A stretch of 64,000 bases of DNA from Fusarium oxysporum f. sp. lycopersici 4287. Lineage: Eukaryota > Ascomycota > Sordariomycetes > Hypocreales > Nectriaceae. This document shows positions 10,267 through 21,397 of this stretch, one piece after another. The stretch spans positions 1,023,073-1,087,072 of the forward strand of contig NC_030992.1 in the NCBI RefSeq assembly GCF_000149955.1, read 5' to 3'. Numbering within the stretch: position 1 is the stretch's first letter; every line of letters begins with the position of its first letter. A program made the translations under genes and the position numbers. The notes under the pieces are model-generated. The model was not told the origin of the DNA. It saw nothing but the letters and a program-made list of their open reading frames with translations, and did not search any database.

Positions 10267-10701
10267 ATGCCATACATTCTACCTGAAAACCATACTTACC
10301 TTCCATCCCCCTACAAGCTACGGAACCAACCCATTATGGCTCCCTCAGTCTACATCCTCCTCCAGCGCGATACAGAGTCCAACGTCACAGTTACCTCTGT
10401 ATTCCTCGATCTTCAAGACGCCAACGCTGCTCTACTCCACACAGCACAAGAAGCTGGCGTTGACCCTGCGAGCGCCAAGCCCGCAGACGGAGACGCCAAG
10501 GACTCACTCACCAAGGCACCGCTGCGATGGGAGGCAGCCGATGGCACAGCGGCTTGGGTTGAGCGACACACCGTGACGAACAGAAAGGTTCAGGCGCCGG
10601 GTGCTGAGAAGCCCGGGTTGAAGAGGAATGATAGTCGGCTGTACATCAACGATGACGATGATATCATTGAGGTTGCGGACCATGATGGACACTACGATTA
10701 G
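10267..10701 (+). CDS. Small acidic hypothetical protein
   Basis: A single uninterrupted frame of 144 codons. Two starts are possible: M1 at 10267, or M24 at 10336 (MAPSVYILLQRDTESNVTV), the latter looking like the usual beginning of a soluble protein. The core is SVFLDLQDANAALLHTAQEA, followed by a segment with RWEAADGTAAWVERHTV. The tail is very acidic (INDDDDIIEVADHDGHYD). There is no signal peptide, membrane segment or known motif. A TATA-like stretch and a CA-rich leader precede it, which supports expression. I do not recognise a family. Confidence 0.65.
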   Translation: MPYILPENHTYLPSPYKLRNQPIMAPSVYILLQRDTESNVTVTSVFLDLQDANAALLHTAQEAGVDPASAKPADGDAKDSLTKAPLRWEAADGTAAWVERHTVTNRKVQAPGAEKPGLKRNDSRLYINDDDDIIEVADHDGHYD

Positions 10702-10966
10702 GAGAAAAGATACTGGATATTATGCGACTAATGTGGAGGAGTTTGTCGGTATCTTACGGGGCGGGATATAAAGCGAGGGGAATATGGTGGAGGTTATTGG
10801 TCAGGGGATAACATGCTAGACAGCATGGGATAAATCGATTTTAGCCGCATTTAAATAGCGATGCTTTATCAATTTTGGAAACAATTTCTATACAACTTCT
10901 TCTAAGACTATCTTCCTGTGATATTTTAAACTTGAAATCTATGCGACTGTGAAACAAACACCACAT

Positions 10967-12723
10967 TTACAGCTTCGCCTTGGGAGCGCTCATCATTGTC
11001 TCGGCAACGATTCTTCGCTGGATCTTGCCAGTCGCGGTCTTGGGCATGATCTCGGTGAAGTAGATCTAAGACACTGTTAGCACTCCCGCTCTCTACGTGT
11101 AGAGCATATTGAAGGGAAGCTCACCTTCTTGGGCACCTTGAACTTGGCGGATCGCTCAGCGACCCAAGCCTTGAGCTCCTCAGCAGTCAACTTCTCGCCA
11201 TTCTTGAGAACAACAGCAACACCAATATCCTGACCGTAGACCTCATCAGGGATAGCAAAGCTGACAGCCTCGCTGATCTTGGGGTGACGGGTCAAGACAT
11301 TGTCCAGCTCAATAGGGCTGATCTTCTCACCGCCCTTGTTGATAAGCTCCTTGATGCGGCCGGTAATGATGATATAGCCATCCTCGTCCTTCTTGCCTTG
11401 ATCGCCTGTTCGGAAGAAGCCGTTCTTGTGGTAAGAAGAAGCATTGGCGGAAGGGTTGTTGAGATATCCCTTGGTGACGTTCTCGCCAATGATGCAGATC
11501 TCACCCTCGGAGCCTTGAGGAACCTCCTCACCCTGCTCATTGAGAATTCTAACCTCGACGCCCTGACCAATACCAACAGTTCCAGCCTTTCTCTTAGCGG
11601 GAGGAAGAGGGTTAGATGTCATCTGATGAGCAGCCTCAGTCATGGCGTAGGCCTCGAGAACGGGGGCGTTGTAGGTCTCCTCAAGCTGCTGGAAGACAGT
11701 GGGTGACAGAGGGCTAGAGCATGATCGGATGAAGCGAATCTCGGGCTTGGGGTTGGGAGGAGGGTTCTTGAGTAGGATCTGGTGGATGGTGGGAACGGCA
11801 GTGTACCAGTTGGCTTTGTGGGTGTTGAAGTCGGCCCAGAACTCGGAGGCGGAGAACTTGGTGGGAACGACCATGGAGCCACCGGTGAAGAGAGGAGCGA
11901 GGAGACCGCAGAGAAGGCCGTGGACGTGGAACAGAGGCATGACCAGCATGGTTCGGTCCTTGGATGTGAGTTGGTATGTGTTCTTGATGTTGTCTGTGAA
12001 AGGAGTTAGCCAATGAAGTGAGATGAGTGTGGTATAGCGTACTCATGGTTCGGGTCAGGTTGCGGTGAGTGAGAGGGACCTGTCCATGTGAGTATAAGCT
12101 GTCAATGAGAATCACAAGTAAATCTACTCACCACCTTGGGTCGCGACGTAGTGCCGCTGTCAATTTGTTAGTTATGAGCTTATCATAGCTATCATGAGAA
12201 CTTACCTGGTGTGAAGGATAAGAGCAACATCATCAGGCTCAGCTGTGAGAACCTTCTCCTTCCTGCCCTTCAGAAGGCCATAATCCTTGACATCGAGCGC
12301 AACCTCACCCTTGGCAGCATCCCAATAACACTCAGCAACGGCAGCGTTAAACTTTTTAGCAGCCTTCACACTGGCCGCACCAGCAGCCCAAGCTCCCTTG
12401 GGAACAAGCACGATAGCGCTCTTGACATCTTCGATGTAGAACTCAAACTCATCCTGCTTATAAGCCGGGTTGAGAGGCGCCGCGATACCGCGCTGCCACG
12501 AAGCAGCGAGGAAAGAGACGATGAACTCGTACGAGTTGACGAGCGCGATAGATACGGGCGCGGCTTTTGTGATGCCGAGGTCGGCGAGCTTGCGCTGAAA
12601 GGCGGACACGTCGGCCTCGAGGTTGGAGTAGCTGATGGTGAGAGCCTTGGGCTTGGATGGCACGATAATGGCCTCTGCGAGCGGATTGCTCTTGTCAATG
12701 GCTGTTTGGAGTGTGAGTGCCAT
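10967..12723 (-). CDS. pcs60: Peroxisomal AMP-dependent acyl-CoA synthetase (Pcs60/Fat2-like)
   Basis: Five exons: 12723-12206, 12157-12133, 12079-12043, 11993-11125 and 11065-10967 (515 aa). The ANL-superfamily signatures are in order: the phosphate-binding loop HTSGTTSRPKVVPLTHRN (about residues 171-188, assembled across three exons), LFHVHGLLCGLL, YAMTEAAHQM (about 309-318), FFRTGDQG, ITGRIKELINKGGEKISP, and the catalytic C-terminal lysine in TATGKIQRR (about K497). The last three residues are AKL, a peroxisomal PTS1 variant. The yeast relative Pcs60/Fat2 is peroxisomal and activates oxalate to oxalyl-CoA; substrate specificity here is inferred only. The 25- and 37-nt inner exons are small, but their junctions are in frame and rebuild the conserved loop. 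Length fits the family. Confidence 0.92.
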
Positions 12724-12963
12724 GGTGATCAAGTGAGATTGAGGTTTGGTCTTGGCAGGGGTATCGCTGATAAGAAGAAAAGACCCGACAATGACTGGAA
12801 AGGACAACAACTGATGATGAAGAAGTAGAGTTGAGAGAGCGGTTTTAGATAGTAGCAACGGTCTGATAGTTTTAGTTTCGCATAGGGGAATTTTAGGAAT
12901 AGTTTACATGACGTGCTACTGCTGTTACTGCTACTGTTACTGCTGGGCCATGTCCCGGGGGTC

Positions 12964-12982
12964 GCTCGGCTTCCATCCGAGC
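12964..12982. promoter_or_regulatory. Palindromic candidate binding site
   Basis: A perfect 6-bp inverted repeat, GCTCGG and CCGAGC, separated by 7 bases, about 240 bases upstream of the acyl-CoA synthetase start. CGG half sites in inverted array are typical of Zn2Cys6 regulators. The half site is one base from the CCTCGG core known for FarA/FarB fatty-acid regulators. Binding is inferred. Confidence 0.35.
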
Positions 12983-13556
12983 CGACCACCCGCCGAAGTA
13001 TGTCCACTGCCAAGTGGATTATCAGCCAGTTTTACGCGTCTCTCTTTTCTTGGTTTTGGGTCCTGAGTTCAGTGTTGCCTTGGAGATGTATCGGCGAAAT
13101 ATTCTGAAGCAGATTGTCATAGAGGACCCTGTGTCATCATAGCCCCTGAGTCTGATTACTACTTGGCTGCTGGGCATTGATCTTGCGGTGTCGAAGCTGT
13201 CGGACAAGAGCACTAGTATATCTAGCATGGATATATCTTGTTTCTACTCTGTAGATTTGTTGCATTGGTATAAGTTGGATATGGTGATGCCCGATTCGAC
13301 CCCTGATATACCCATCATGACACATTTCTAGAACAAATTCGACAGTCAAGACGTCAAACTGTCTGTACCTACATGAATGCGACTCTGACAAAGGTTTATG
13401 CGGCTCAGACCGGAAATCGGCAAAGTCTTCCCAAGCCTAAATTGAAAAGATCTCGGGCTTGCTCCAAAAGACTCTCCATCAATCCCTAGCATGGTGTCGA
13501 GCTGGGGCGCATGATGGGGGTGCCGGGCGCCCCCAATATTTCTTTATTGGCGGGGT

Positions 13557-13599
13557 TTTAGGCTCTAAATGCTGCAAATTAGGGGCGCTAGAGCCTAAA
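13557..13599. repeat. 11-bp inverted repeat in the Bzz1 upstream region
   Basis: TTTAGGCTCTA at 13557-13567 is repeated in exact inverted form (TAGAGCCTAAA) at 13589-13599 with a 21-base spacer. It follows a GC-rich, partly self-complementary block (13515-13535). The arrangement could form a hairpin or be a dyad binding site. Confidence 0.6.
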
Positions 13600-13970
13600 C
13601 TGACCACCTACTCCATACCTGCAGGGTGGGGCATGTTCTATCGGCTGCCCACGCGGCGCGGTACGGCGGCGCCTTCTTCCTTCTTCGTTAGTCTACTCTT
13701 CAATTGAAGTTACCTTCCATTTAGTTACCTTACACTGTATCCTCATAAGCTGCGCCTCATCTTCCCCCGCTATCGCTGGCTGTCATTGTCCATTATAACC
13801 TCACTTTTACAAATAACTACCAATTCCAAGCTTATTTCCATAACTCAGGCCGTTTCCTCTCGATACATCCTCGGCCTCGAATCTGCGATCTCGTACATGT
13901 CTCCGTCTCATCCGCGCCGACCGATTACCCCCCGCTCCTGAGATCGATCTGAATACACACGTTGCCCATC

Positions 13971-16430
13971 ATGGCTGAGGTGGACGCGATGCCCACCTTT
14001 GGCTCAGAGCTCAAGGTTGGTTGCCTACTTGACTAAAGATAGCCCGCTGTTCATAATGCATCATTACGGCCTCCTTTTTGCCTTGCGCCTGCATTGGAAG
14101 CTCCTTTCACATGCTCTCCCAACATTCGCATGGCTAACAAACATCTTCCTAGGATGGCTTCAAACCCGCGAATGCATGGCTCGGTCATGGCATCGCCTGG
14201 CTTGAAGATATACAGCAATTCTACCGCGAGCGCGCCGCCATCGAGAAGGAATATAGCGCAAAGCTTACAGCACTTGCCAAAAAGTACTTTGACAAGAAGA
14301 ACAAGAAGACGGCCCAGCTTAGTGTAGGAGACACTCCTGCCATGACGCCCGGCTCGCTCGAGAGGTACGAACACAATCCCCCATGAGTTGGCTTGAAAGC
14401 ATACGCTGATCACTGTGCGACAACTCCAGTGCTTCTTTGACCACATGGACAACCCAGCTTACGACGCTCGAATCCCGCGCCAACGAGCATGACCGATACG
14501 CCAACAATCTTATTTCCCAGGTCGCCGAGCCGCTCAAGTTCTTTGGCGGCCGTTTCGAAGAATTGCGCAAACGACACTCCGACTATGCCACCAAGCTCGA
14601 GCAGGAGCGCGATGCTTCATATGCCTCACTCGCCAAGACAAAGGGTAAATACGACACTGTCTGCCAAGAGGTTGAGTCCAAGCGTAAGAAGACCGAGTCG
14701 CATTATGACAAGGCCAAGGCTCAGAATGCCTACCAACAACAGCTATTCGAGATGAACAACGCCAAGAACACTTATATCATTGCGATCAATGTTACCAACA
14801 AGCAGAAGGAGAAATATTACCACGAATATGTTCCCGAGGTTATGGATAGTCTACAGGATCTTAGCGAGTTTCGAACGACCAAGCTGAACAGTCTTTGGAC
14901 TGTTGCGACAAACCTCGAGTCTGACATGCTGCAACAAAGCAACGGCATGGTCCAGCACCAAGGCACCGAGATTCAGAGGAACTTGCCCCATCTCGACTCC
15001 ATGATGTACATCCAACACAATATGGGAGCTTTTAACGAACCACCCGACAAGCATTTCGAGGCCAGTCCTGTTTGGCACGATGATGGCACCATGGTAGTTG
15101 ACGAGACCGCAAAGGTCTTCTTGCGCAATGTCTTGGGCAAGTCCAAGTCGCAACTAGGAGAACTACGGAGGGAGGTTGATAAGAAGCGACGAGAGGTTGA
15201 AAGTCTCAAACAACTCAAGCAACGAGTAAGGGAAGGAAAAGAGAAGAAGGACGAGGTGGAAGTTGTTCGCATACTCTTCTCAATGCAGGAAGATCTTCAT
15301 TCTATTGATCGTCAAAGACTGACGGCCGAAGTCGAAACATCGACAATCACATCTGTGGTGGGTGATGTGACGTTGGGTGCGAAGAACCACAACTTCAAGA
15401 GTCAAACGTTCAAGATACCCACGAATTGTGATTTGTGTGGAGAGAGAATCTGGGGACTGAGCGCAAAGGGCTTCGATTGTCGTGACTGCGGCTACACATG
15501 CCATAGCAAATGTGAGATGAAGGTGCCCCCTGACTGTCCTGGCGAACAGTCCAAGGATGAGCGCAAGAAGCTCAAGGCCGAACGCCAGGATGCCGCGAAT
15601 AAGCTACTCAAGCCCAGTGCCACGATGACATCGGTGCATTCTAATGCTTCAGATGGACCCGAACTCACCCGTTCCAATACCATGACGTCTCTAAGCTCTC
15701 ACTCAGCACGCCCATCTCTATCGGGATCCATATCTGGGCAGCTCAGCCCATCGGAGGAAACACCACCAGACGCAGGACGCCCAAGCATGTCTTCGGCCAA
15801 GTCATCTAGCACTATGCGCAAGAACAGAATCATGGCGCCTCCACCAGCAGCTTACATCACAGGTTCAGGCGCCGGTGAGACAAATGGTGGCACAAAGGAG
15901 GAGAAGAAGGGCAAGATGCTGTATGCATTCGAAGCTAGTGGTGAGGGTGAACTTACAGTACATGATGGTCGAGATGTGGTACTGCTGGAACCCGACGGTA
16001 AGTCTGAACCCCTGATACCCTAGTGACGATATCTGATTGTATTATAGACGGCTCTGGCTGGGTCAAGGTTCGAGCGGGCTACAAGGAAGGTCTCGTTCCC
16101 TCATCATATGTCGAATTCACCACCGTTACGACACCGGCTGCTCCCGCTCCCGCAGCCCGACCATCATCTACTTATTCCACCTCAACAACATCCTCCCTAG
16201 CACCATCAACCAAGAAAAAGGGTCCCGCAGTAGCGCCCAAGCGCGGCGCAAAGAAGCTCCGCTACGTAGAAGCTCTATACGAATACACGGCACAGGCTGA
16301 GTCAGAGCACTCCATGGCCGAAGGCGAACGCTTCGTCCTCGTGCAGGATGACCCGGGTGATGGCTGGGTCGAGGTCGAGAAGGCGGGCGTCACGGGAAGT
16401 GTGCCTGCAAGTTACGTGCAGGCCGTCTAG
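13971..16430 (+). CDS. bzz1: Bzz1-type F-BAR, C1 and double-SH3 actin regulator
   Basis: Four exons: 13971-14015, 14153-14364, 14430-15997 and 16048-16430 (735 aa). The protein has an N-terminal F-BAR region (about 1-330; LKDGFKPANAWLGHGIAWLE, then EKEYSAKLTALAKKYFDKK and long coiled coils). A C1-type zinc domain follows at about 405-456 (HNFKSQTFKIPTNCDLCGE with the regular His/Cys ligands). A Ser/Thr-rich linker leads to two SH3 domains, about 581-640 (MLYAFEASGEGELTV, split by the last intron) and 679-735 (ALYEYTAQAESEHSM), each ending in a PSSYVEF/PASYV motif. This order is that of fungal Bzz1, which works with Las17/WASP at endocytic actin patches. F-BAR and SH3 domains are clear; partner binding is from family knowledge. 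The first intron is 137 nt, longer than most here. Confidence 0.94.
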
Positions 16431-17414
16431 AGAACGAGCAAGGGTTGCAGATGCGGGTTTTGTCGGCGCACGATTAAATCGACTTGAAAGAAGCTCCAAC
16501 CTTACCTTGTACCCACTTGGTTTCTCAAGCATGAGACCTGGTTCGAATGTATATATGGAGCGGGCAAAGCGGAGCTGTATGATTGGGATTCTGTTTCAAA
16601 CTTCTACCCAAAAGAAAGAGAAGAGAAGATACGATTAAACAGGAGCTGTATATTTTGGGTTAAGGATGCATTCGTGGGGAATAGGTACATAGTACATGAA
16701 TTCGGGGTTCAAAATGGAATACATGCTGAGCCGCATCGCATCGGTATGAGCTTACGAAGCAATTTGTGGTGTCTTTGCCACTCTACCGAAGTTTCCGGAA
16801 ATTAAGAGTCATAGCATCACGAGCAGAGAAAAAAGTCCATAGGGAAAGTTTAGAGGACGAAGAGCTTGATTTGAAACATGAGAACTCTAATCGTGTTCAG
16901 ATAGGAGAAGAAAAGGGATGTTATGGCATCCGTCTAGTATATTACAGGGGTATTACAGATAAAAAAGCTCAACCGTCCGACACCATTGGTTCATTTCTCA
17001 TGCATACTGCCTGGTATACGATCCCGTTTCCTAGCCCCTAATCCATCAGCCATTCTTTCATTGATCATGTAAAGTGTGCGTGTGCATTGTATTTGTGTAT
17101 CAAACAGGAGGGGGATATCATTTCTTTCAGTTCCAGTACCTTGGAATAAACGCCGTGCCAAAAAATTGAGAGTAAAAGTGTAAAGAGTCATGTCAAGACT
17201 CATACTTGATGTGAAACCATGAGCCCCATGCATAAAGCCGAACGCCGAGTGGAGTGTGTATAAGTTGAGTGAAAGAAGATGGAGCTGTCAAGGAATGAAT
17301 TTCCCGAGAATATCAGGAATTTGCCTGGTCCAGATCGCTTGTGATGATGCTCAGACCTTGATCTCCTGCTTATGGTCCATTGAAGTTAGGGACTGCCAAA
17401 GGCAAGATTGGATC
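16431..17414. other. Convergent intergenic region
   Basis: About 980 bases between the stop codons of the Bzz1 and C2H2 genes. Short open frames (under 100 codons) show no domain or coding texture. I read it as two 3' UTRs plus spacer. Confidence 0.5.
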
Positions 17415-18467
17415 CTAGATCATCTGTGCAGTGGGAGCTCCCAGGGTATGTCCGAGACCTTCACGCAGAGCGTCCTGCAACTCGGCGATCTGGGCCATCA
17501 TAGACAGAGAATGTTGGGAGTTTTGGTTCATCTCAGCCCTCAGCTTCTCATTCTCCTCCTTCAGGCGTTTGACTTCTTCTCTGAGTTCGGTCAGCTCCTC
17601 AGTGGCCTGCTCGCTCGAGTGGCGTTTGCGCTTCATGCCCGTCTTTTCGCTGTCGTTGTCGCCGGGTGATTGAACGATTTCGGTAGGAGTAGATCCATCA
17701 GGATTGGTATGAACCCGACGTAGGTGCTCGTTCAGGTTCTCCTGTCTTGAGAATCCCTTGCCGGTATGTCGCTTGCAGTTGGGATGAGGACAGTTGACCG
17801 TATTCTTGGGTCCTCCATGTTTGCCATGAACCTCTCGTTCATGCCGAAGCAAACCGCCAGAGTATGTGAAACCGGGGAGATTTTCGCATCCCTCGGCAGG
17901 GCATCGGTACGGCCGTTCATGCTTGTCCATGTGCTTGCTGCAAAATAGTTAGCAATATGTTACTAAGTTCGAAATTCGGGTGGGAACTTACTTCCACTCG
18001 CATTTGCGCGAAAACACTCGGACTTCTTCCTTACAATCGTCCAAGGTACAGTGAAACTTGCCGTCGGCGCCCTTTACCGCTTCTCTCTCGGGCTTTGGAA
18101 TGGACTTCACTCGAGAAGACGAAGGAGGAGGAGATTCGATACTCGGGGAAAGATCTTTGTCGTCGGGTAGAGGGTCGAGTGATGGTGCTTGCATAGCGGC
18201 CTCGATCGGGGACGGGAACGTATGGGGTCCTAGGTCGAGTCGGGTTGCTTCCTGGACAGCAGCAGCATCCTCTGGCATCATCCCTCTATCATCTCCCAGA
18301 ACGCCTGTGGAATCCGGAAGCATGGACGCCTCGGTTGTGTAATGACTGAGTTGCTCGGCGACATCACTGTCTGTAAATCTTTGGTCCGCACCATGATCGT
18401 GGTCGTCGCCGATGGGAGGATAGCTCCCATCATGAATAAAGTTACGAGGTTCGAATGCGACACTCAT
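17415..18467 (-). CDS. C2H2 zinc-finger transcription factor with C-terminal coiled coil
   Basis: Two exons, 18467-17992 and 17937-17415, joined through a GTAAGT intron of 54 nt (332 aa). The N-terminal half is acidic and Ser/Pro-rich, as in an activation region. The finger block starts at about residue 138 with FHCTLDDCKEEVRVFSRKCEWNKHMDKH (cut here by the intron), followed by RPYRCPAEGCENLPGF with RHEREVHGKHGG, and VNCPHPNCKRHTGKGFSR with EHLRRVH, so three C2H2-type units. Then come a basic KRKRH patch and a Leu-rich heptad coiled coil (EELTELREEVKRLKEENEKL) that suggests dimerisation. Target genes are unknown. I do not assign a name. Confidence 0.87.
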
Positions 18468-20803
18468 GGTACCTGTGAGTGACTGATGTTGCTTTGCGAC
18501 AATCGGAGGCGACGCAAGAATCGCGGTCGCAGGAGTTTGTAATCGAGTGGCGCGTGAATTAAAAGCGGTGCTTGTGGTCGGGGGGCGAGACTGCGCTTTA
18601 TAGAGAATCGTAGGCGAGAGTTGGTGTTGAGTGATAGAGGAGGCGTAATTGTAAATCGTTATGCCGATGACTACTTGCTCGGTTCGGGTTGGTTATGATG
18701 AATGAAGCTTGAAGGTTGGAGGCCTGAAAATTCTGGTATGAAAAAGCGGAAGGCTACGGGTAGAACAAGGTGGAGTAAAATGTGACGAGTGCTAGAATTA
18801 GTCAGAGTTAGCACGTGACATCGCGTGTGCGTGGCTCAGCAAAAGCAAGTATTGTGGCGCCGACAGATCCGAGTTGTTGGGCGAAAGTCTGTTGCGAACA
18901 CGACTTTATTAGTATTTGACTGTTACTCCAGGCAGACAACGGGTAACGATGACTCGATACGGCAGGTCCCATAATAAGCAAAGTCCTTGGACTTATGCGG
19001 AAGCGTTAAAAATCGTGACTCACGCGCCGTGCCTCTTTGGTGGCGTCGCATAATGGAGGCGTGGGGAAGTGCAAGGCTACGACGACGACTAACAGCACGC
19101 AAGTAGACTTCCTTGTGTGTCCGCCCATTAATCGTTGCCTTTTCTGATCTTCGCTCGAAGATAGTATAGTTAGGCATGAGGCTGTGCGGGCCGCGTTTAT
19201 GGATCCTTTGCAGATGCATTCCGATAGGATCTCATGATCTCGTTCACAGTCTCTGGATTTTAAGCCAACTTTGCTTATTGGAGGATCCGTATCATCTGCC
19301 AGGATTTTCCAAGTTCAAGTCCGTGACGTGCACCGAGAAGTGACTTGTCTGACCCTGGCTCTTAGGACTCAATAGGCGTCAGGCTACTACCGTTCAAGTC
19401 GCTAACAGCACAGTGAGGGATCTCTGTTTCCGAATAGTGCGCACTTACTGGGCATGAGATAATCAGATAAATCAAGGCAGCTTCCAAAAATGGATGAAGC
19501 ATACGATGACTGGTCGGCCTCGTCCAAGTTGGTCTCCTCTAGGTGCCTGACTCATCGTGCCAGGTTGGTGTTGGTCCTTTGGTTGTGAGGCCTCACAACC
19601 TTATTTTCCAGGTGGTAATAGTCGAACATAAAGTGGGCACCTTTGTCCAACGGGAACAATATCAAAGGGGATGAAGGTATCAACGTCTAGACCACTGAGT
19701 CTTGAACGGGACATGTCGCGGCTTGCTAGATTGATGGTCCAAATCAATGCTAGTTTGCGACAGGCTTGCGACTATCAGCGTATCGCAGACTTTGGCGTGG
19801 AGCTGTTGCGTATGTATCAGAGCACCAGTATGTGGGTGGCACAAGCAGATGACGCTGGTGGTGACGACGATAATCCCAAGTGAGGCATTGGCGAGACTAC
19901 CGAAGATCGATGAGCTCGCTAAGGACGAGGGTCGGTTCGTAACGAGTAAGGAGTAAGGATTCTGCCGATTCAATAGCATTTGAGTCGCAGATGATCCCTG
20001 GTGGTGACGGTTTTGGGTGTTGAGAGAGGGGAAATTGAAAATGGGTGAGAATTTGGAGATTCGGGCGCCTTGTCGTTTAGATTAGGGACGGGACGGGAAG
20101 GAACGATCTGAGTTCTAAGGCATTTGTGCATTTACACCAGAAATATGAGGTTGAACCATTCAACGATGGGATGCGGCCTGACATGGGCCAGGCCTAAAGC
20201 AGCTAATGCTGAGCTTGCGAGGATCAACCATGGCCATGAGCCACACGAATTATGCGTATCGTTATTGGTTTATTACGACGATCAGAGCTGATCTCAAGAA
20301 CCTTGTCAGAGCTTATCAATTGAAGAAATAAAAAGGATCGTATTTGAAGGTTCCTTTTAACCTTAACCCTTGGGCAATACCAAACCCACGGACTCATCAT
20401 CTTCTCTACCCACAGAACGGTTTGAGGGGTTGAGACCCAAGCGGATGGAATGTTATCAGTATGGATAACAGCAAAACCTCATGTCGGACATTTGTCTTCC
20501 GTCTTATGCTTGTGTTACTGAACCTGAAGCATTCCCCGCTCTCAGTCCTCAGACCCAATAGAGACAATTGGTTCGATAATGCGATAACTAACGCCTCTAG
20601 ATGAAGTGGCTTTCGGCAAATGTCTTTGTTCACGGTGATCCAACAGTTTGCTGTGTTATGATGTGAAAGCCTTCATCTGTGCATTTCCTGAATCTGCTAA
20701 CCCCTGATGATTATTGATCTAGGTCTTACGCCTCAATATGTGAATAATACTCCTGGCATAAGCCATCAGAGTTCACGGTGTTGGTTCAATTAATACACAG
20801 GTC
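18468..20803. other. Long intergenic region
   Basis: About 2.3 kb upstream of both the C2H2 gene (minus) and the PhnB-like gene (plus). It has a CACGTGAC element near 18812-18820. Open frames are short and featureless. I see no tRNA, transposon or tandem repeat that I can support. Confidence 0.5.
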
Positions 20804-20809
20804 TATAAA
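20804..20809 (+). promoter_or_regulatory. TATA box of the PhnB-like gene
   Basis: TATAAA 88 bases before the start codon at 20897, followed by a pyrimidine- and CA-rich leader. The spacing fits a short-leader fungal promoter. Confidence 0.55.
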
Positions 20810-20896
20810 GAAGATGTGATTTCTCCCTCTCGTCCTCCATACCATACTCACACGCATTTCAATACTCTGTCAAACAGTCCATCATCACTAAACACC

Positions 20897-21397
20897 ATGT
20901 CTTTCGGAAAACTCACTACTTGTCTCTGGTTCGAGGACCAAGGCGAAGAGGCAGCGAACCACTACGTCTCAATCTTTGCCCCTGATTCCAAGATCAACAG
21001 CATCCAACGCTACACTCCCGCCGGCCAAGACCAACACGGCCAGGAACCCGGAAGGGTCATGGTTGTCGAATTCGAGCTTCGAGGCCGTTCCTTTGTCGCT
21101 CTCAATGGCGGTCCAGCGAAGTGGAAATTCAGCGAAGCCATTTCTCTCATGATCGACTGCAAGGATCAGGCTGAAGTTGATCACTTCTGGGAGAAGCTCA
21201 GCGAAGGTGGTGATGAGGCCCGCCAACAGTGTGGATGGTTGGCCGACAAGTTTGGAGTTGCTTGGCAAGTCGTACCCTCAGCGCTCAAGGAGATGATTGG
21301 GTCTGAGGATAAAGCTGCAGCTGGAAGAGCGACTATGGCTATGATGAAGATGAAGAAGTTTGATATTGCTGAGTTGGAGAAGGCGTACAAGGGCTGA
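20897..21397 (+). CDS. PhnB-like VOC-fold protein (3-demethylubiquinone-9 3-methyltransferase-like domain)
   Basis: A single exon, 166 aa, starting MSFGKLTTCLWFEDQGEEAA. This ATG is preferred over upstream in-frame codons because the family begins right here and the TATA box lies 88 bases before it. Motifs are ANHYVSIFAPDSKI, GRVMVVEFELRGRSFVALNG, AISLMIDCKDQAEVDHFWEK and CGWLADKFGVAWQVVP, all characteristic of the PhnB/3-dmu-9_3-mt group of the VOC superfamily. The old methyltransferase name is misleading: VOC-fold members do not carry a SAM-binding fold. Activity is unknown. The short tail MMKMKKFDIAELEKAYKG is usual for the family. There is no targeting signal. Confidence 0.88.
   Translation: MSFGKLTTCLWFEDQGEEAANHYVSIFAPDSKINSIQRYTPAGQDQHGQEPGRVMVVEFELRGRSFVALNGGPAKWKFSEAISLMIDCKDQAEVDHFWEKLSEGGDEARQQCGWLADKFGVAWQVVPSALKEMIGSEDKAAAGRATMAMMKMKKFDIAELEKAYKG

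Larger units (their letters stand above)
12724..13970. promoter_or_regulatory. Divergent promoter region between the acyl-CoA synthetase and Bzz1 genes
   Basis: 1.25 kb shared by two genes read in opposite directions. It contains a GCTCGG-7-CCGAGC inverted repeat (12964-12982), a (CTG/CTA)-like tract near 12915-12945, and a GC-rich block with an 11-bp inverted repeat (13557-13599). The last 200 bases before the Bzz1 start are pyrimidine-rich, typical of a fungal promoter and leader. Confidence 0.6.

Noticed and set aside
12211..12828. 205-codon plus-strand ORF
   Set aside because: Lies entirely opposite the first exon of the acyl-CoA synthetase, whose motifs and splicing are clear.
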